Source: Deinococcus aquiradiocola
GTDB taxonomy: Bacteria; Deinococcota; Deinococci; Deinococcales; Deinococcaceae
NCBI RefSeq assembly: GCF_014646915.1
Contig: NZ_BMOE01000001.1
Location: forward strand, 776,079-840,078
DNA length: 64,000 bases
Direction: 5' to 3'
Shown here: positions 9,230-20,951 of the stretch, one piece after another
Layout of the letters: each line of letters begins with the position of its first letter
Position numbering within the stretch: position 1 is the stretch's first letter
Position numbers and translations under genes: made by a program
Notes under the pieces: model-generated
What the model saw: only the letters and a program-made list of their open reading frames with translations
What the model was told of the DNA's origin: nothing
The model's database searches: none

Positions 9230-9347
9230 CGGCATCGGGGCGCGGCGGTACGGGTTCCCGGTCATGGGGGCGGGGTGTCGTCCGGGTGGCGTGGGGGGGG
9301 GCTACCGTGCGTCCGGGCGTGCGGGGGCGCTGCGCTACTCTGCCGGT

Positions 9348-9959
9348 ATGACCTTCTCCCCCGTCCGTGCGGTGTTCTGGGATCTCGGTGGCGTGCTGCT
9401 CTCCAACGGCTGGGACCGCGACCAGCGGCGGGCAGTCGTGACGCAGTTCGGGCTGGACGCGGACGACTTTCAGGAGCGGCACAAGCTGATCGTGCCGGAA
9501 CTGGAGATGGGGCGCCTGTCGCTGGACGATTACCTGACGCAGACGGTGTTCTGCCGTCCCGTGCCGTTCGGGCGGGACGCGTTCGTGGCGGCGATGGAGG
9601 CGCAGAGCACGCCGGACCCGGAAGCGCTCGCCCTGCTGTCCGAACTGGCGGGACGGCACCGCATGTACGCGCTGAACAACGAGTCGCGCGAACTGAACGC
9701 GTACCGCCGCCGGACCTTCCGGCTGGACGGGCCGCTGCTGGCGTTCTTCAGCTCGTGTTACCTGGGGGTCGCGAAACCCAACCCGGCGATCTTCCGGCTG
9801 GCGCTCGACATGGCGGGCGTGCAGCCGCACGAGGCCGTGATGATCGACGACCGCCTGCAGAACGCGGAGGCGGCCCGCAGCGTCGGGATGCACGCGGTTC
9901 AGTTCACGGGCGCGGCGGCGCTGCGGGTGTCACTGGCGGAGTTGGGCGTGGAACCGTAA
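9348..9959 (+). CDS. HAD-family hydrolase
   Basis: A 203-aa protein. Motif I is FWDLGGVLLSNGWDRD, where the second catalytic Asp is replaced by Gly-Val (DLGGV), as in the epoxide-hydrolase-N / YihX-like HAD branch. Motif II is YALNNES, the Lys lies in GVAKPNPAIF, and the acidic motif is MIDDRLQNAEAA. It is likely a small-molecule phosphatase or dehalogenase-like enzyme of the cytoplasm. TACTCT (9336-9341) lies 6 nt before the ATG, supporting a leaderless start at 9348 rather than an upstream codon. It is a single gene upstream of gap. Confidence 0.88.
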   Translation: MTFSPVRAVFWDLGGVLLSNGWDRDQRRAVVTQFGLDADDFQERHKLIVPELEMGRLSLDDYLTQTVFCRPVPFGRDAFVAAMEAQSTPDPEALALLSELAGRHRMYALNNESRELNAYRRRTFRLDGPLLAFFSSCYLGVAKPNPAIFRLALDMAGVQPHEAVMIDDRLQNAEAARSVGMHAVQFTGAAALRVSLAELGVEP

Positions 9960-10019
9960 CGGGCGCCGGGGGCGCAGGAGCCGCGCGGGGACGGTTCGGG
10001 GCGGGATTCGCTGTACTTG

Positions 10020-11136
<1,117 letters not shown>

Positions 11137-11200
11137 TCTCCCGCCCGCTGCCCTGAACGGGGCAGCCGGGCCGGGCGAACAGCGCCCAGCACACCCGTTC

Positions 11201-11253
11201 CGGGGCGGGCCGTGAGCACCGAGCAACAGCGCTCAGGCTCACGGCCCGCCCCG
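11201..11253 (+). promoter_or_regulatory. Long perfect hairpin between gap and pgk
   Basis: A 17-bp perfect inverted repeat (11201-11217 with 11237-11253, core GGGGCGGGCCGTGAGC) with a 19-nt loop. No T-run follows, so it is not a typical terminator. It could be an RNase barrier or processing signal protecting the gap part of a gap-pgk-tpiA transcript. Confidence 0.7.
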
Positions 11254-11285
11254 CTCGCGTTCACACCCCACACAGGAGGCCCACC

Positions 11286-12455
11286 ATGCAGACCCTCAAA
11301 CAACTCGACACCCGGGGCAAACGCGTCCTCGTGCGCGTGGACTACAACGTGCCCCTCAAGGACGGCGTCATTCAGGACGACACGCGCGTCACGGCGAGCC
11401 TCGACACCATCCGGCAGCTGCTGTCGGGCGGCGCGAGCGTCGTCCTGATGAGTCACCTCGGCCGCCCGAAGGCCGGACCGGAAGCGAAATTCAGCCTGCA
11501 GCCCGTCGCGGCCCGCCTCTCGGAACTGCTCGGCCAGCCGGTGCAGTTCCTGGGCGGCCTGCCCAGCTCGGACGAGACGCGCGCGGCCGTGCAGGCCATG
11601 CAGCCCGGCGACGTGGCGCTGCTGGAGAACGTGCGCTTCGAGGCGGGCGAGGAGAAGAACGACGCCACCCTCAGCGCGGCCCTCGCGCAGCTCGGTGACG
11701 CGTTCGTGCTGGACGCCTTCGGCAGCGCGCACCGCGCGCACTCGTCCGTGAGCGGCGTCGCGGCGCACCTGCCGCACGCGGGCGGCCTGCTGCTCGAAGC
11801 GGAAGTCACGGCGCTCAGCAAGCTGCTGGACGCGCCCGAGCACCCGTACGTCGTCATCATCGGCGGCGCGAAGGTCAGCGACAAGCTCCTCGTGATCGAG
11901 AACCTCCTCCCGACCGTGGACCGCATGCTGATCGGCGGCGGCATGGCGTACACCTTCGTCAAGGCGCAGGGCGGACGGATCGGCAAGAGCATCCACGAGG
12001 ACGACTTCCTGGACAAGGCCCGCGAACTGCTCGGCAGGTACGGCGACAAGATCGTCCTGCCGACCGACACGCTCGCCGGTGACGCGTTCAGCAACGACGC
12101 GAACACGCGCGTGGTGCCCACCGCCGACATCCCCGACGACTGGGAAGGCATGGACATCGGGCCGGACAGTCAGGCGGCCTTCACGGCGGCCCTGCAGGGC
12201 GCCAAGACCGTCTTCTGGAACGGCCCGATGGGCGTGTTCGAGTTCCAGAAGTTCGCGAGCGGCACGAACGCCATCGCGAAGGCCGTCGCTGACCTCGGCG
12301 CGGGCACGTACAGCGTGATCGGCGGCGGGGACAGCGTGAGCGCCATCAACAAGAGCGGTCAGGCGGACCGCGTGTCGCACATCAGCACGGGCGGCGGCGC
12401 GAGCCTCGAACTGCTGGAAGGCAAGAAGCTGCCCGGCGTGGAGGCGATGAAATGA
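11286..12455 (+). CDS. pgk: Phosphoglycerate kinase
   Basis: A 389-aa protein of standard length. The N-domain has [16 protein letters not shown] and SHLGRPK, and the hinge region leads to the C-domain nucleotide site ([43 protein letters not shown]). It makes ATP from 1,3-bisphosphoglycerate. An AGGAGG lies just before the ATG. It lies 149 bp after gap and overlaps tpiA by 4 bp. Confidence 0.97.
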   Translation: MQTLKQLDTRGKRVLVRVDYNVPLKDGVIQDDTRVTASLDTIRQLLSGGASVVLMSHLGRPKAGPEAKFSLQPVAARLSELLGQPVQFLGGLPSSDETRAAVQAMQPGDVALLENVRFEAGEEKNDATLSAALAQLGDAFVLDAFGSAHRAHSSVSGVAAHLPHAGGLLLEAEVTALSKLLDAPEHPYVVIIGGAKVSDKLLVIENLLPTVDRMLIGGGMAYTFVKAQGGRIGKSIHEDDFLDKARELLGRYGDKIVLPTDTLAGDAFSNDANTRVVPTADIPDDWEGMDIGPDSQAAFTAALQGAKTVFWNGPMGVFEFQKFASGTNAIAKAVADLGAGTYSVIGGGDSVSAINKSGQADRVSHISTGGGASLELLEGKKLPGVEAMK

Positions 12456-13213
12456 CCGGCCCATCCACCCTGCTGGCTTTGAACTGGAAGATGAACAAGA
12501 CGCCGAGCGAAGCGGCCGCATGGGCACGCGAACTGCTCGCTTCGCTGCCCGCCCTGCCCGCCGGTACCGCCCTGGCGATCATGGCTCCGGCCATCGACCT
12601 GCCCGCCCTGCAGACGGCCCTGACGGGCAGCAGCGTGCAGTACGGCGCGCAGGACGTGTCCGCGCACGCGTCCGGCGCGTACACCGGCGAGACGAGCACC
12701 GCGATGCTGCAGGACGTCGGTGCGCGCTTCGCGGTGGTGGGCCACAGCGAGCGGCGCGAGTACCACGCCGAGAGCAGCGCCGTGGTGGCCGCGAAGACGC
12801 GCGCGGCGATGGCAGCGGGCGTCGTGCCGATCGTGTGCGTCGGTGAGGGCCTCGCGGTGCGTGAGCAGGGCGAGCACGTGAACTACACGCTCGACCAGCT
12901 GCGCGACAGTCTGGACGGCGTGACGCTCACGGACCCCGCCTCGCTGGTCGTGGCGTACGAGCCGGTCTGGGCGATCGGGACGGGCAAGACCGCCACGGCC
13001 TTGGATGCGGAAGAACTGTGCGCCGCGATCCGCACGGCGCTCACGGGCCTGCTGGGCGACGCGGGCGCGCAGGTGCAGGTGCTGTACGGCGGCAGCGTCA
13101 AGGGCGGCAACATCGCCGAGATCTGCGGGCAGCCGAACGTGAACGGCGCGCTGGTGGGCGGCGCGGCCCTGGAAGTGCAGAGCGTGCTCGACATGGTGAA
13201 TGCCCTGGCGTAA
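12452..13213 (+). CDS. tpiA: Triosephosphate isomerase
   Basis: A 253-aa TIM barrel. LNWKMNK carries the substrate Lys, [10 protein letters not shown] the catalytic His, [14 protein letters not shown] the catalytic Glu, and [10 protein letters not shown] is the phosphate loop. It interconverts DHAP and GAP. The start overlaps the pgk stop by 4 bp (ATGA), implying coupled translation. A strong intrinsic terminator follows 15 nt after the stop. Confidence 0.97.
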   Translation: MTGPSTLLALNWKMNKTPSEAAAWARELLASLPALPAGTALAIMAPAIDLPALQTALTGSSVQYGAQDVSAHASGAYTGETSTAMLQDVGARFAVVGHSERREYHAESSAVVAAKTRAAMAAGVVPIVCVGEGLAVREQGEHVNYTLDQLRDSLDGVTLTDPASLVVAYEPVWAIGTGKTATALDAEELCAAIRTALTGLLGDAGAQVQVLYGGSVKGGNIAEICGQPNVNGALVGGAALEVQSVLDMVNALA

Positions 13214-13227
13214 GCCGACAGGGACGA

Positions 13228-13271
13228 AACCCGGCGTGCGGCCCGTCAAGGGGCCGCACGCCGGGTTTTTT
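13228..13271 (+). terminator. Intrinsic terminator of the gap-pgk-tpiA operon
   Basis: A perfect 17-bp stem (13228-13244 with 13251-13267, AACCCGGCGTGCGGCCC) with a 6-nt loop followed by a T-run to 13271. Confidence 0.93.
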
Positions 13272-13340
13272 GTGTGCCGTCCGTTCACCTGTCGTACAGC
13301 CCGGACCTCACGGCCTGCCCGTCCAGCGGCCCGAGCGGGG

Positions 13341-13482
13341 CGGGAGAAGTGGCGACCTCAGGCGCGGCTGGCCACGCCTGCCCACTTCCATCTTCTCCAC
13401 ACCGTACGTGTTGGCGCTCGCGGCCGGGCGGCGGCTTCGCGTTCCGCCCGGCTGAACGTCGAGCGTTCGGCTCGACACCGGC
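13341..13482. repeat. Diverged copy of the stop-codon-abutting repeat
   Basis: It contains CTTCCATCTTCTCCACACCG, then GCTCGC, then CCCGGCTGAACG-TCGAG-CGTTCGGC, in the same order as the intact copies, and ends CTCGACACCGGC directly against TCA, the stop of the minus-strand methyltransferase. The left hairpin has been replaced by a different, still self-complementary, sequence (AAGTGG...AGGCG...CGCCT...CCACTT). It lies between the convergent tpiA and methyltransferase genes. Confidence 0.65.
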
Positions 13483-14691
<1,209 letters not shown>

Positions 14692-14784
14692 GGCACACGA
14701 CTGTACGCCGCGGGGGGGTGGCGTGTCACGTGGCGGGTGGGGACGGCAGGTGAGGAGAGCTAAGGTTTCGGTGAATTCTGCACG

Positions 14785-14838
14785 TTGCGTGGACGAATGT
14801 GTCGTGCCTATAATGCGTGCCGAACAAACACGTGTTCG
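14785..14838 (+). promoter_or_regulatory. Promoter of malEFG
   Basis: TTGCGT (14785-14790) and TATAAT (14809-14814) with an 18-bp spacer, the most canonical promoter in the window. CGAACA-aacacg-TGTTCG (14821-14838), an inverted repeat at the expected start of transcription, may be an operator. Confidence 0.75.
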
Positions 14839-14904
14839 CTCGACCAGAGGCAGGCAGCATTGGGCTGCCGCGTTCTTCTGTAGCGTCCGAACGGATTTCA
14901 ATAC

Positions 14905-14918
14905 TGGAAGCGGTTCCA
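14905..14918 (+). promoter_or_regulatory. LacI/GalR-family operator upstream of malE
   Basis: TGGAAGCGGTTCCA is a perfect palindrome matching the LacI-family consensus TGNAANCGNTTNCA. It lies about 90 nt downstream of the -10 box and 36 nt before the malE ATG, so it could act as a roadblock operator. The repressor gene is not in the window. Confidence 0.75.
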
Positions 14919-14953
14919 TTCCGTCTGGAGTGGTGGCGCCCCAAGGAGCCAAC

Positions 14954-16135
14954 ATGAAGAAAGCACTGATGGTCCTCTCCCTCGCCCTGATGGGCAATGC
15001 CGGCGCCGCCACCCTCACCGTGTGGACGCACTTCGGCGACGCGGAACTCCCCTGGCTCAAGGCGCAGACCGCCGCGTACACCAAGGCGACCGGCAACGCC
15101 GTGAACATCGTCTCCGTGCCCTTCGACCAGATCCCCGACAAGTTCATCCAGTCGGCCCCCAAGGGCCAGGGTCCCGACATCGTCGTGTCCCTCCCGCAGG
15201 ACCGCCTCGGTCAGCTCGCCGCTGCCGGCGTGATCGAGCCGATGGACAAGTACGTGACGAGCAAGACCGACCTCGACAAGACGGCCCTGAGCGCCATGAC
15301 GTACAACGGCAAGCTCTTCGGCCTCCCCATGTTCGCCGAAGCGGTCGCCGTCGTGTACAACAAGAAGCTCGTCCCGACCGTTCCCACCACCTGGGACGGC
15401 TTCATCAAGGCCGCGCAGGCGAACACCGGCAACGGCAAGTTCGGCTTCCTGGTGGACCTCAGCAACGCCTACATGAACTACGGCGTGTTCAGCGCGTACG
15501 GCAGTTACGTCTTCAAGAACACCGGCGGCACCCTCAACCCGAAGGACGTGGGCCTCGCGAACGCGGGCGCCGACAAGGCCGTGTCCCTGCTGAACGACCT
15601 GCGCTACAAGTACAACCTGATCCCCGAAGGCGTGGACGGCGGCGTCGCCAAGAGTGCCTTCACGGACGGTCGCCTCGCCATGCTGCTCACCGGTCCCTGG
15701 GACATGGGTGACATCAAGAAGGCCGGCATCGACTACGGCATCGCGAACCTCCCCACCCCTCCCGGCGCGACCGGCAAGTGGAGCCCCTTCGTGGGCGTGC
15801 AGGGCGTCATGATGAACGCCTACGGCAAGAACAAGGTCGCGTCCGCGCAGCTCGCCAAGGCCCTCGTCAGCAGCGCCGCGCAGATCAGCTTCAACAAGGC
15901 GGGCGGCCGCATCCCCGCCAGCCTCAGCGCCCGCGTGAGCCTCAAGTCCGACAAGGTCGTGGTGGGCTTCGGCAAGGCCATCAGCGCCGGGACGCCCATG
16001 CCGAACATCCCGCAGATGGGCGCCGTGTGGGGCCCCTGGAGCAACGCCGTCGCGCAGAGCGTCCAGAAGCCCAACGCCAACTACAGCGGCATCCTCGACA
16101 GCGCCGTCAAGGAAATCAACAGCAACATCAAGTGA
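14954..16135 (+). CDS. malE: Sugar (maltose-type) ABC transporter substrate-binding protein
   Basis: 393 aa from ATG 14954, with AAGGAG 6 nt upstream. There is a signal peptide over residues 1-18 ([18 protein letters not shown]) with no lipobox Cys, then a family-1 solute-binding fold ([55 protein letters not shown]). It captures oligosaccharides outside the membrane for MalF/MalG. Maltose or maltodextrin is the likely ligand by family. No ATPase gene is present, so a shared MalK/MsmX-type ATPase elsewhere is expected. Confidence 0.92.
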   Translation: MKKALMVLSLALMGNAGAATLTVWTHFGDAELPWLKAQTAAYTKATGNAVNIVSVPFDQIPDKFIQSAPKGQGPDIVVSLPQDRLGQLAAAGVIEPMDKYVTSKTDLDKTALSAMTYNGKLFGLPMFAEAVAVVYNKKLVPTVPTTWDGFIKAAQANTGNGKFGFLVDLSNAYMNYGVFSAYGSYVFKNTGGTLNPKDVGLANAGADKAVSLLNDLRYKYNLIPEGVDGGVAKSAFTDGRLAMLLTGPWDMGDIKKAGIDYGIANLPTPPGATGKWSPFVGVQGVMMNAYGKNKVASAQLAKALVSSAAQISFNKAGGRIPASLSARVSLKSDKVVVGFGKAISAGTPMPNIPQMGAVWGPWSNAVAQSVQKPNANYSGILDSAVKEINSNIK

Positions 16136-16465
16136 CCCGGACGCGGGCGGGACAGTCACGCCAAGACTGACCCGCCCACCCGACCGGAAGGCCGCCGGGC
16201 ACCCGGACACGGCAGGAGCGAGGGCGGAAGGGGAAGGAGTCCAAGGACCCCTCCCCTTCCGCCCTCGCTCCATTCCAGCCCGGCACGGCCACCCGTTTGG
16301 ACAGGCCACCTTGTTCCGGGCGGGCGAAGGATTCAGAATGGGGCCGCACCCGGCCTTCGTCACCTCCCGGAACCCAGCCGTTCCAGGAGCCGTTCCTCAG
16401 ACCCACAGCGTCACCCACGGGGACCACATGCACACAGACTCACCCGAAGCGCAGGGACGGCCGAC
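16136..16465 (+). other. malE-malF intergenic region
   Basis: 330 bp without a credible gene. It holds a 20-bp perfect hairpin (16215-16271, annotated separately) and a GC-rich stretch with no clear promoter. malF starts at 16466 with only a weak AGGGACGG ribosome-binding site. Confidence 0.6.
16215..16271 (+). promoter_or_regulatory. 20-bp perfect hairpin between malE and malF
   Basis: GGAGCGAGGGCGGAAGGGGA (16215-16234) is perfectly complementary to 16252-16271, with a 17-nt loop. No T-run follows. Its position matches that of the malE-malF REP hairpin in Escherichia coli, which stabilises malE mRNA. The sequence is unrelated, so it would be functional convergence. Confidence 0.75.
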
Positions 16466-17878
16466 ATGACGGCCGCCGTCCCGCAAGACCGCCGCGCTCA
16501 GCGGCTCGTTCCGCCGCAGGGCCCGCTCGGCATTCTCGCCGCGATCGGCATCCTGATCGCCGCGCTGGGCGGCGCAGCCCTCATCGGCTGGCTCGTCAGC
16601 GGCCTGATCTCGCAGAGCTACCCGACCGCACCGTCGTACCTGATCCTCATCATCACGGTGCCGCTCATGCTGATCACGCTCCTGATCGCACTGCGGCTCT
16701 TCCCGTGGATTCAGAGCTGGTACTACCTCGTCCCGGCACTCGTGTTCCTGGCGGCCTTCACGATCCTGCCGATCGTGCTGACCATCAGCTACGCGTTCAC
16801 CAACTACTCCGGCGTGAACAGCGGCTACGGCGACACCAGCGTCAAAACGCCCGTCAGCATCAACGCCGACCGCACCACCATCACCTTCAAGTCCCTGCCC
16901 GAGGGAGCCAAGGACCTGCCGGGCTTCCTGGGCTGCGCGCAGGCCACCTGCAGCAACGAAACGGTCGTGCTGTACGACGAGGACGCCGCCGTGCCCGTCA
17001 ACGCCCGCATCACGGGCGTGGACGGCCTGAGCGTACGCCTCGCCATGCCGGTCGCCGACACTTTCAAGGTCACGGACGGCACGCGCCTGAACGCCATCCG
17101 GCAGGTGGGCCTCGCGAACTTCCGTGAGATCTTCTCGCGCGCCAGCAACGAACTCGTGCCGGTGTTCGTGTGGACGGTCGTGTTCGCGTTCAGCACTGTC
17201 GCCCTGAACGCCGCCGCGGGCCTCATCCTGGGCGTGCTGCTGTACAACAAGCGCCTCAAGGGCCGCAACGTGTACCGCACGCTGCTGTTCCTGCCGTGGG
17301 CCATCCCCAGCGTCATCACCATCCAGATGTGGGTGGCGCTCTTCAACCAGCAGTTCGGGGTCGTCAACAAGACGCTCGGCCTGCTCGGCGTGTCGGCCGT
17401 CCCGTGGCTCACCGACCCCCTCTGGGCCAAGATCACGATCCTGCTCGTGAACCTGTGGCTCGGCTTCCCGTACATGATGACGGCCACCATCTCGGCCCTC
17501 AGCACCATCAGCGACGACCTGTACGAAGCGGCCAGCATCGACGGCGCGAGCCGCTGGCAGCAGATCGTGAACATCACCCTGCCGCTGCTGCGCAACTCCT
17601 TCACGCCGATCCTGCTGTCCGGCTTCGCCTTCAACTTCAACAACTTCGGCGTGATCTACCTGCTCACGGCGGGCGGGCCGAGCGTGCCGGGCCGCACCAG
17701 CACGGCAGGCGCGACCGACATCCTGCTGTCGTGGGGCTACAACACGGCCTTCGCGTCCAGCGGCGGGCAGAACTACTCCATGGCGAGCGCCATCGCCATG
17801 ATCGTGTTCTTCCTGACGCTCGGCATCAGCCTGCTGAACTTCAAGGCGGCCGGCGTGTTCGAGGAGGCCCGCAAATGA
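16466..17878 (+). CDS. malF: Sugar ABC transporter permease (MalF-type)
   Basis: A 470-aa membrane protein with about 8 segments: two N-terminal helices, then the MalF core with a periplasmic domain at about residues 115-210 between membrane segments. The EAA loop that docks the ATPase is [20 protein letters not shown]. It forms the import channel with MalG. The stop overlaps the malG start (ATGA). The periplasmic domain contains two Cys (GCAQATC) that could form a disulfide. Confidence 0.92.
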   Translation: MTAAVPQDRRAQRLVPPQGPLGILAAIGILIAALGGAALIGWLVSGLISQSYPTAPSYLILIITVPLMLITLLIALRLFPWIQSWYYLVPALVFLAAFTILPIVLTISYAFTNYSGVNSGYGDTSVKTPVSINADRTTITFKSLPEGAKDLPGFLGCAQATCSNETVVLYDEDAAVPVNARITGVDGLSVRLAMPVADTFKVTDGTRLNAIRQVGLANFREIFSRASNELVPVFVWTVVFAFSTVALNAAAGLILGVLLYNKRLKGRNVYRTLLFLPWAIPSVITIQMWVALFNQQFGVVNKTLGLLGVSAVPWLTDPLWAKITILLVNLWLGFPYMMTATISALSTISDDLYEAASIDGASRWQQIVNITLPLLRNSFTPILLSGFAFNFNNFGVIYLLTAGGPSVPGRTSTAGATDILLSWGYNTAFASSGGQNYSMASAIAMIVFFLTLGISLLNFKAAGVFEEARK

Positions 17879-19242
17879 CCACCGACACCCACGACACCAC
17901 GCAGGTGTACGTCCACCGGGAACCCAGCGCCCTGCGCCGCGCCGTCCCGTGGCTGGTGCTGGCCGCCATCGTGGCGGGCCTCGGGTACCTGGGCTTCGTG
18001 CTGTGGCAGAGCATGCAGGGCCGCGCGCCGAGCTTCACCATCTACACCGTCAAGGGCGGCTGGATCCGCTTCCTGCTGTTCCTGCTCGCCGCGTGCGGCG
18101 TCCTCGCCCTCACCAGCCTGATCGGGCAGCGGTACGGGCAGCGGCGCACGGGCCGCACCATCAACTACTGGCAGGTGCTCGGCGACCAGCTCACGCACCT
18201 GTTCCTGATCCTGGTGGTGCTCGTCGCCGTGTACCCGCTGCTGTACGTGCTGCTGGCCGCCTTCGACCCCAAGAACAGCCTGTTCGCCTTCCCGGACTTC
18301 TCGAACCCCAACATCTTCTACAAGACGGGCCTGCTGCCCAAACTCAGCGGCCTGACCTGGGAGAACTTCGGGAAGCTCTTCGACGGCGTCACCATCCCCG
18401 GCTGGCAGGTCGCGCTGGCCGTGCTGGTCGGCGCGTCCCTCGGCGCGCTCCTCGTGCTGACCCTCATGGCCCGCGCGCGCGGCAGCGACCAGGGCCTCGA
18501 ACGCCCCCGCACCATCGCCACGCGCGTCCTCGTGGTCGCCCTGGCGGTCCTCGCGGTGTTCATGACGCCCGCGCAGTTCCAGGGGCAGGGCAACGAGAGC
18601 AAGTTCCTGCTGTCCGTCCGCAACACGCTCCTCGTGTCGGGCCTCACGGGCGTCCTCGCCATCCTGCTGTCCACCACCGCCGGGTACGCCATGGCGCGCC
18701 TGCGCTTCCCGGGCCGCTTCCAGACGCTGCTGTTCTTCATCTTCGTGCAGATGTTCCCGGTGTTCCTGGCGCTCGTCGCCATCTACGCGCTGCTCTTCAA
18801 CCTCGGGCTCATCAACAGCTTCACGGGCCTGATCCTCGCGTACTCCGGCGGCGCCATCGCCTTCAACACCTGGATCTACAAAGGCTACGTCGAGAGCCTC
18901 CCCGAGAGCCTCGAAGAGGCCGCGATGGTGGACGGCGCGACCCGCTGGACGGCCTTCACGCGCGTCGTGCTGCCCCTGTCCGGCAGCATGCTGGTGTTCA
19001 TCTTCCTGAACCAGTTCATCGGCACGTACGCCGAATTCATCCTCGCGAACGTCCTGCTGACCGGCGTGGAGAAATGGACGGTGGGCGTCATGCTGCGCTC
19101 CTTCACCGCCGGACAGTTCAGCACCAAGTGGGGCGTGTTCGCCGCCGCCGCGACACTCGGCGCCCTGCCGATCATCGCGCTGTTCTACGGCTTCCAGAAG
19201 TACTTCACGGGCGGCACCGTCGCCGGCGGCGTGAAGGAATAA
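17875..19242 (+). CDS. malG: Sugar ABC transporter permease (MalG-type), enlarged
   Basis: 455 aa from ATG 17875 (4-bp overlap with malF), clearly longer than the usual 280-300 aa MalG. Extra parts are an N-terminal region with two added hydrophobic segments (about residues 21-41 and 57-78) and an insertion with two further segments before [17 protein letters not shown]. The core is normal: [18 protein letters not shown], and EAA loop [21 protein letters not shown]. An 18-bp hairpin follows the stop. Confidence 0.92.
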   Translation: MTTDTHDTTQVYVHREPSALRRAVPWLVLAAIVAGLGYLGFVLWQSMQGRAPSFTIYTVKGGWIRFLLFLLAACGVLALTSLIGQRYGQRRTGRTINYWQVLGDQLTHLFLILVVLVAVYPLLYVLLAAFDPKNSLFAFPDFSNPNIFYKTGLLPKLSGLTWENFGKLFDGVTIPGWQVALAVLVGASLGALLVLTLMARARGSDQGLERPRTIATRVLVVALAVLAVFMTPAQFQGQGNESKFLLSVRNTLLVSGLTGVLAILLSTTAGYAMARLRFPGRFQTLLFFIFVQMFPVFLALVAIYALLFNLGLINSFTGLILAYSGGAIAFNTWIYKGYVESLPESLEEAAMVDGATRWTAFTRVVLPLSGSMLVFIFLNQFIGTYAEFILANVLLTGVEKWTVGVMLRSFTAGQFSTKWGVFAAAATLGALPIIALFYGFQKYFTGGTVAGGVKE

Positions 19243-19263
19243 CCGCACCAGACTGACAGGAAA

Positions 19264-19306
19264 GACAGGAACGCCGGGACTGAGCTGCAGTCCCGGCGTT
19301 CCTGTC
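19264..19306. terminator. Hairpin between convergent malG and FAH gene
   Basis: An 18-bp perfect stem (19264-19281 with 19289-19306) with a 7-nt loop. On the minus strand it is followed by TTTCC; on the plus strand by CTGC. It is probably a shared terminator, better for the minus gene. Confidence 0.7.
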
Positions 19307-19376
19307 CTGCTGGAAACAGTCACCCGTCCGGGGCCGCTTCCCGGTCACGTGCCGGGCAGGTCAGGCGACAGGCCGG

Positions 19377-20138
19377 TCAGGCGACGGGGCCGATCCGGGT
19401 GCGGAGCACGCCCACGCCTTCCACCTCGACCTCCACCGTGTCGCCCGGCTGCACGGGCCCGACCCCTTCGGGCGTGCCGGTGAGGACCACGTCGCCTGGT
19501 TCGAGCGTCACGAAGCGCGTCAGGTACACGAGCACGTCCACCACCGGGAAGATCATGCTGCTGGTGCGGCCGTCCTGGCGCGTCTCGCCGTTCACGCGCG
19601 TCTGCACGCGCAGGTCGGCGGGGTCGAGGTCCGGGACGAGCCACGGGCCGAGCGGGCAGAAGCGGTCGGCGGCCTTCGCGCGAAACCACTGCAGGTCCGT
19701 CTTCTGCCGGTCGCGGGCCGTGAGGTCGTTCGCGCACGTGAAGCCTGCCACGTGCGCGAGCGCGTTCTGCGGCGTGAGGTGCCGGGCGCGCGTGCCGATC
19801 ACGAGGGCGAGCTCTCCCTCGTAGTGGAAGTTTTCGGTCCAGTCGGGGTACGCGACCGTGCCGTCTGGCTCGGCGAGCGCGTTCGCGCCTTTCAGGAAGA
19901 TGCCCGGCTCGGTCGGCAGGTCGCCCTTGTCGTTGCCCAGTTCGCGGATGTGGTCCAGGTAGTTGCGCCCGACGCAGACGACCTTGCCGCCCTCGGCCGG
20001 TGCGAGCAGCGTCACGTCCGCGAAGGGGACGGTCTCCCCCGTCCGTTCGCCGCGCATGCCTGCCGTGACGTGCACGGTGTCGCCCTCCACTTCGCCCCAC
20101 ACGGTGCGGGTGCCGGTCCTGCCCCTGATGATTCGCAT
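19377..20138 (-). CDS. Fumarylacetoacetate hydrolase family protein
   Basis: A 253-aa protein with the FAH C-terminal domain: [29 protein letters not shown], the metal-binding acidic residues in [12 protein letters not shown] and [12 protein letters not shown], and late [14 protein letters not shown]. Members hydrolyse or decarboxylate beta-diketo acids (acylpyruvate hydrolase, oxaloacetate decarboxylase, HpcE-like); the exact substrate is open. TACACT lies 6 nt before the ATG, a leaderless arrangement. Confidence 0.9.
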   Translation of the reverse strand: MRIIRGRTGTRTVWGEVEGDTVHVTAGMRGERTGETVPFADVTLLAPAEGGKVVCVGRNYLDHIRELGNDKGDLPTEPGIFLKGANALAEPDGTVAYPDWTENFHYEGELALVIGTRARHLTPQNALAHVAGFTCANDLTARDRQKTDLQWFRAKAADRFCPLGPWLVPDLDPADLRVQTRVNGETRQDGRTSSMIFPVVDVLVYLTRFVTLEPGDVVLTGTPEGVGPVQPGDTVEVEVEGVGVLRTRIGPVA

Positions 20139-20228
20139 GCGGGCAGTGTAGCGTGCCGCTGCTGCGCACCGGTTCGGGGTGCGTGCCCGCGTCCGGTCAG
20201 TCCGTCAGGCGGAGCGGCGCCCCGGTCA

Positions 20229-20392
20229 TACGGTGTTGATCCGATTCCAGGGATGCCGGGAACAGCACCGACATCCCTTCTTGGGCAGAACAGCGCCCTG
20301 CAGGACGCTTGCCTGCTTCCACCTCCTCAACACCGGACTTTTTGGCGCCCTTGTCGCTCGGCTGAACTCCAAAAGTTCAGCTCAACACCGGA
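20229..20392. repeat. MITE-like element, 164-bp copy with internal insertion
   Basis: Bounded by TACGGTGTTGA (20229-20239) and TCAACACCGGA (20382-20392), inverted ends that agree at 10 of 11 positions. It is flanked on both sides by TCA (20226-20228 and 20393-20395). The right TCA is the stop codon of the minus-strand gene at 20393. It contains GGGATGCCGGG...CATCCC and the GGCTGAACTCC-AAAAGTTCAGC stem-loop. Compared with the 125-bp copies, about 39 bp of extra sequence lies after CATCCCTTC. Confidence 0.85.
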
Positions 20393-20707
20393 TCACTCGT
20401 CCCGGTCGTCCCACAGGGCGTCATCGCGGGCGTCGTCCCACGCTTCGCGCCGCCTGGCTTTCTTGCCCTTCTTGCGGGCCGGGCGGGGTGGGAGGGCCAG
20501 CACGTACGGTCCGCCGCCGCACCCTGCCTGCACTTCGCCCAGTCGTTCGGTCGGGTCGTCCCGTTCCGTTCCGGCCGCGTGATAGTGCCGCCCCTCGCAG
20601 TAGGGGCACTCGCCGACCGCCCAGAACAGCACGCGCGTGCCGGGCATGGGGAGCAGCTGAACGTACGTTTCGGGCGGAGCGGAGGGCTGGCGGTGCTTCT
20701 TGGCCAC
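20393..20707 (-). CDS. Small conserved-looking protein with a CxxC motif
   Basis: About 104 aa from GTG 20707; an in-frame ATG at 20737 would add 10 residues. The start at VAKKHRQPSAPPETYVQLL is preferred because the extra residues look like upstream DNA. FWAVGECPYCEGRHYHAAG resembles a metal-binding knuckle, CGGGPYVLALPPR follows, and the tail is basic then acidic (KKGKKARRREAWDDARDD). No known family was recognised. Its stop codon is the TCA flanking the repeat element. Confidence 0.65.
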   Translation of the reverse strand: MAKKHRQPSAPPETYVQLLPMPGTRVLFWAVGECPYCEGRHYHAAGTERDDPTERLGEVQAGCGGGPYVLALPPRPARKKGKKARRREAWDDARDDALWDDRDE

Positions 20708-20826
20708 GCCACAGGCTAGAGCGGACGCGGGGCGCACACCGTGACCGACACCGCCAGGGACCCACCGTGACCGGTACCGCCAGCCGCCCGGATGTGAGGC
20801 GCGCCCGCTTCAGGCACGTCGTGTCA

Positions 20827-20951
20827 TACGATTTTGAGCTGAACTTTTAGAGTTCAGCCGAGCGGAGCGAGTACCAAAAAGCACGGTTTGGAGAAGATGG
20901 AAGGGATGCCGGTGTCGTTTCCGGCATCCCTGGAATCGGATCAACACCGTG
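20827..20951. repeat. MITE-like element, 125-bp copy, inverted orientation
   Basis: Exactly 125 bp, the same length as the copy at 46682 but in the opposite orientation. The ends are TACGATTTTGA and TCAACACCGTG, flanked by TCA on both sides (20824-20826 and 20952-20954). The right TCA is the stop codon of the hydrolase at 20952. Internal hairpins are GCTGAACTTTTAGAGTTCAGC and the perfect GGGATGCCGG-tgtcgttt-CCGGCATCCC. Confidence 0.88.

Noticed and set aside
9082..9230. T-box riboswitch in the cysS leader
   Set aside because: No T-box sequence (AAGGGTGGAACCGCG-like) or specifier-loop layout was found. The leader is short and contains a Cys-codon peptide, so classical attenuation explains it better.
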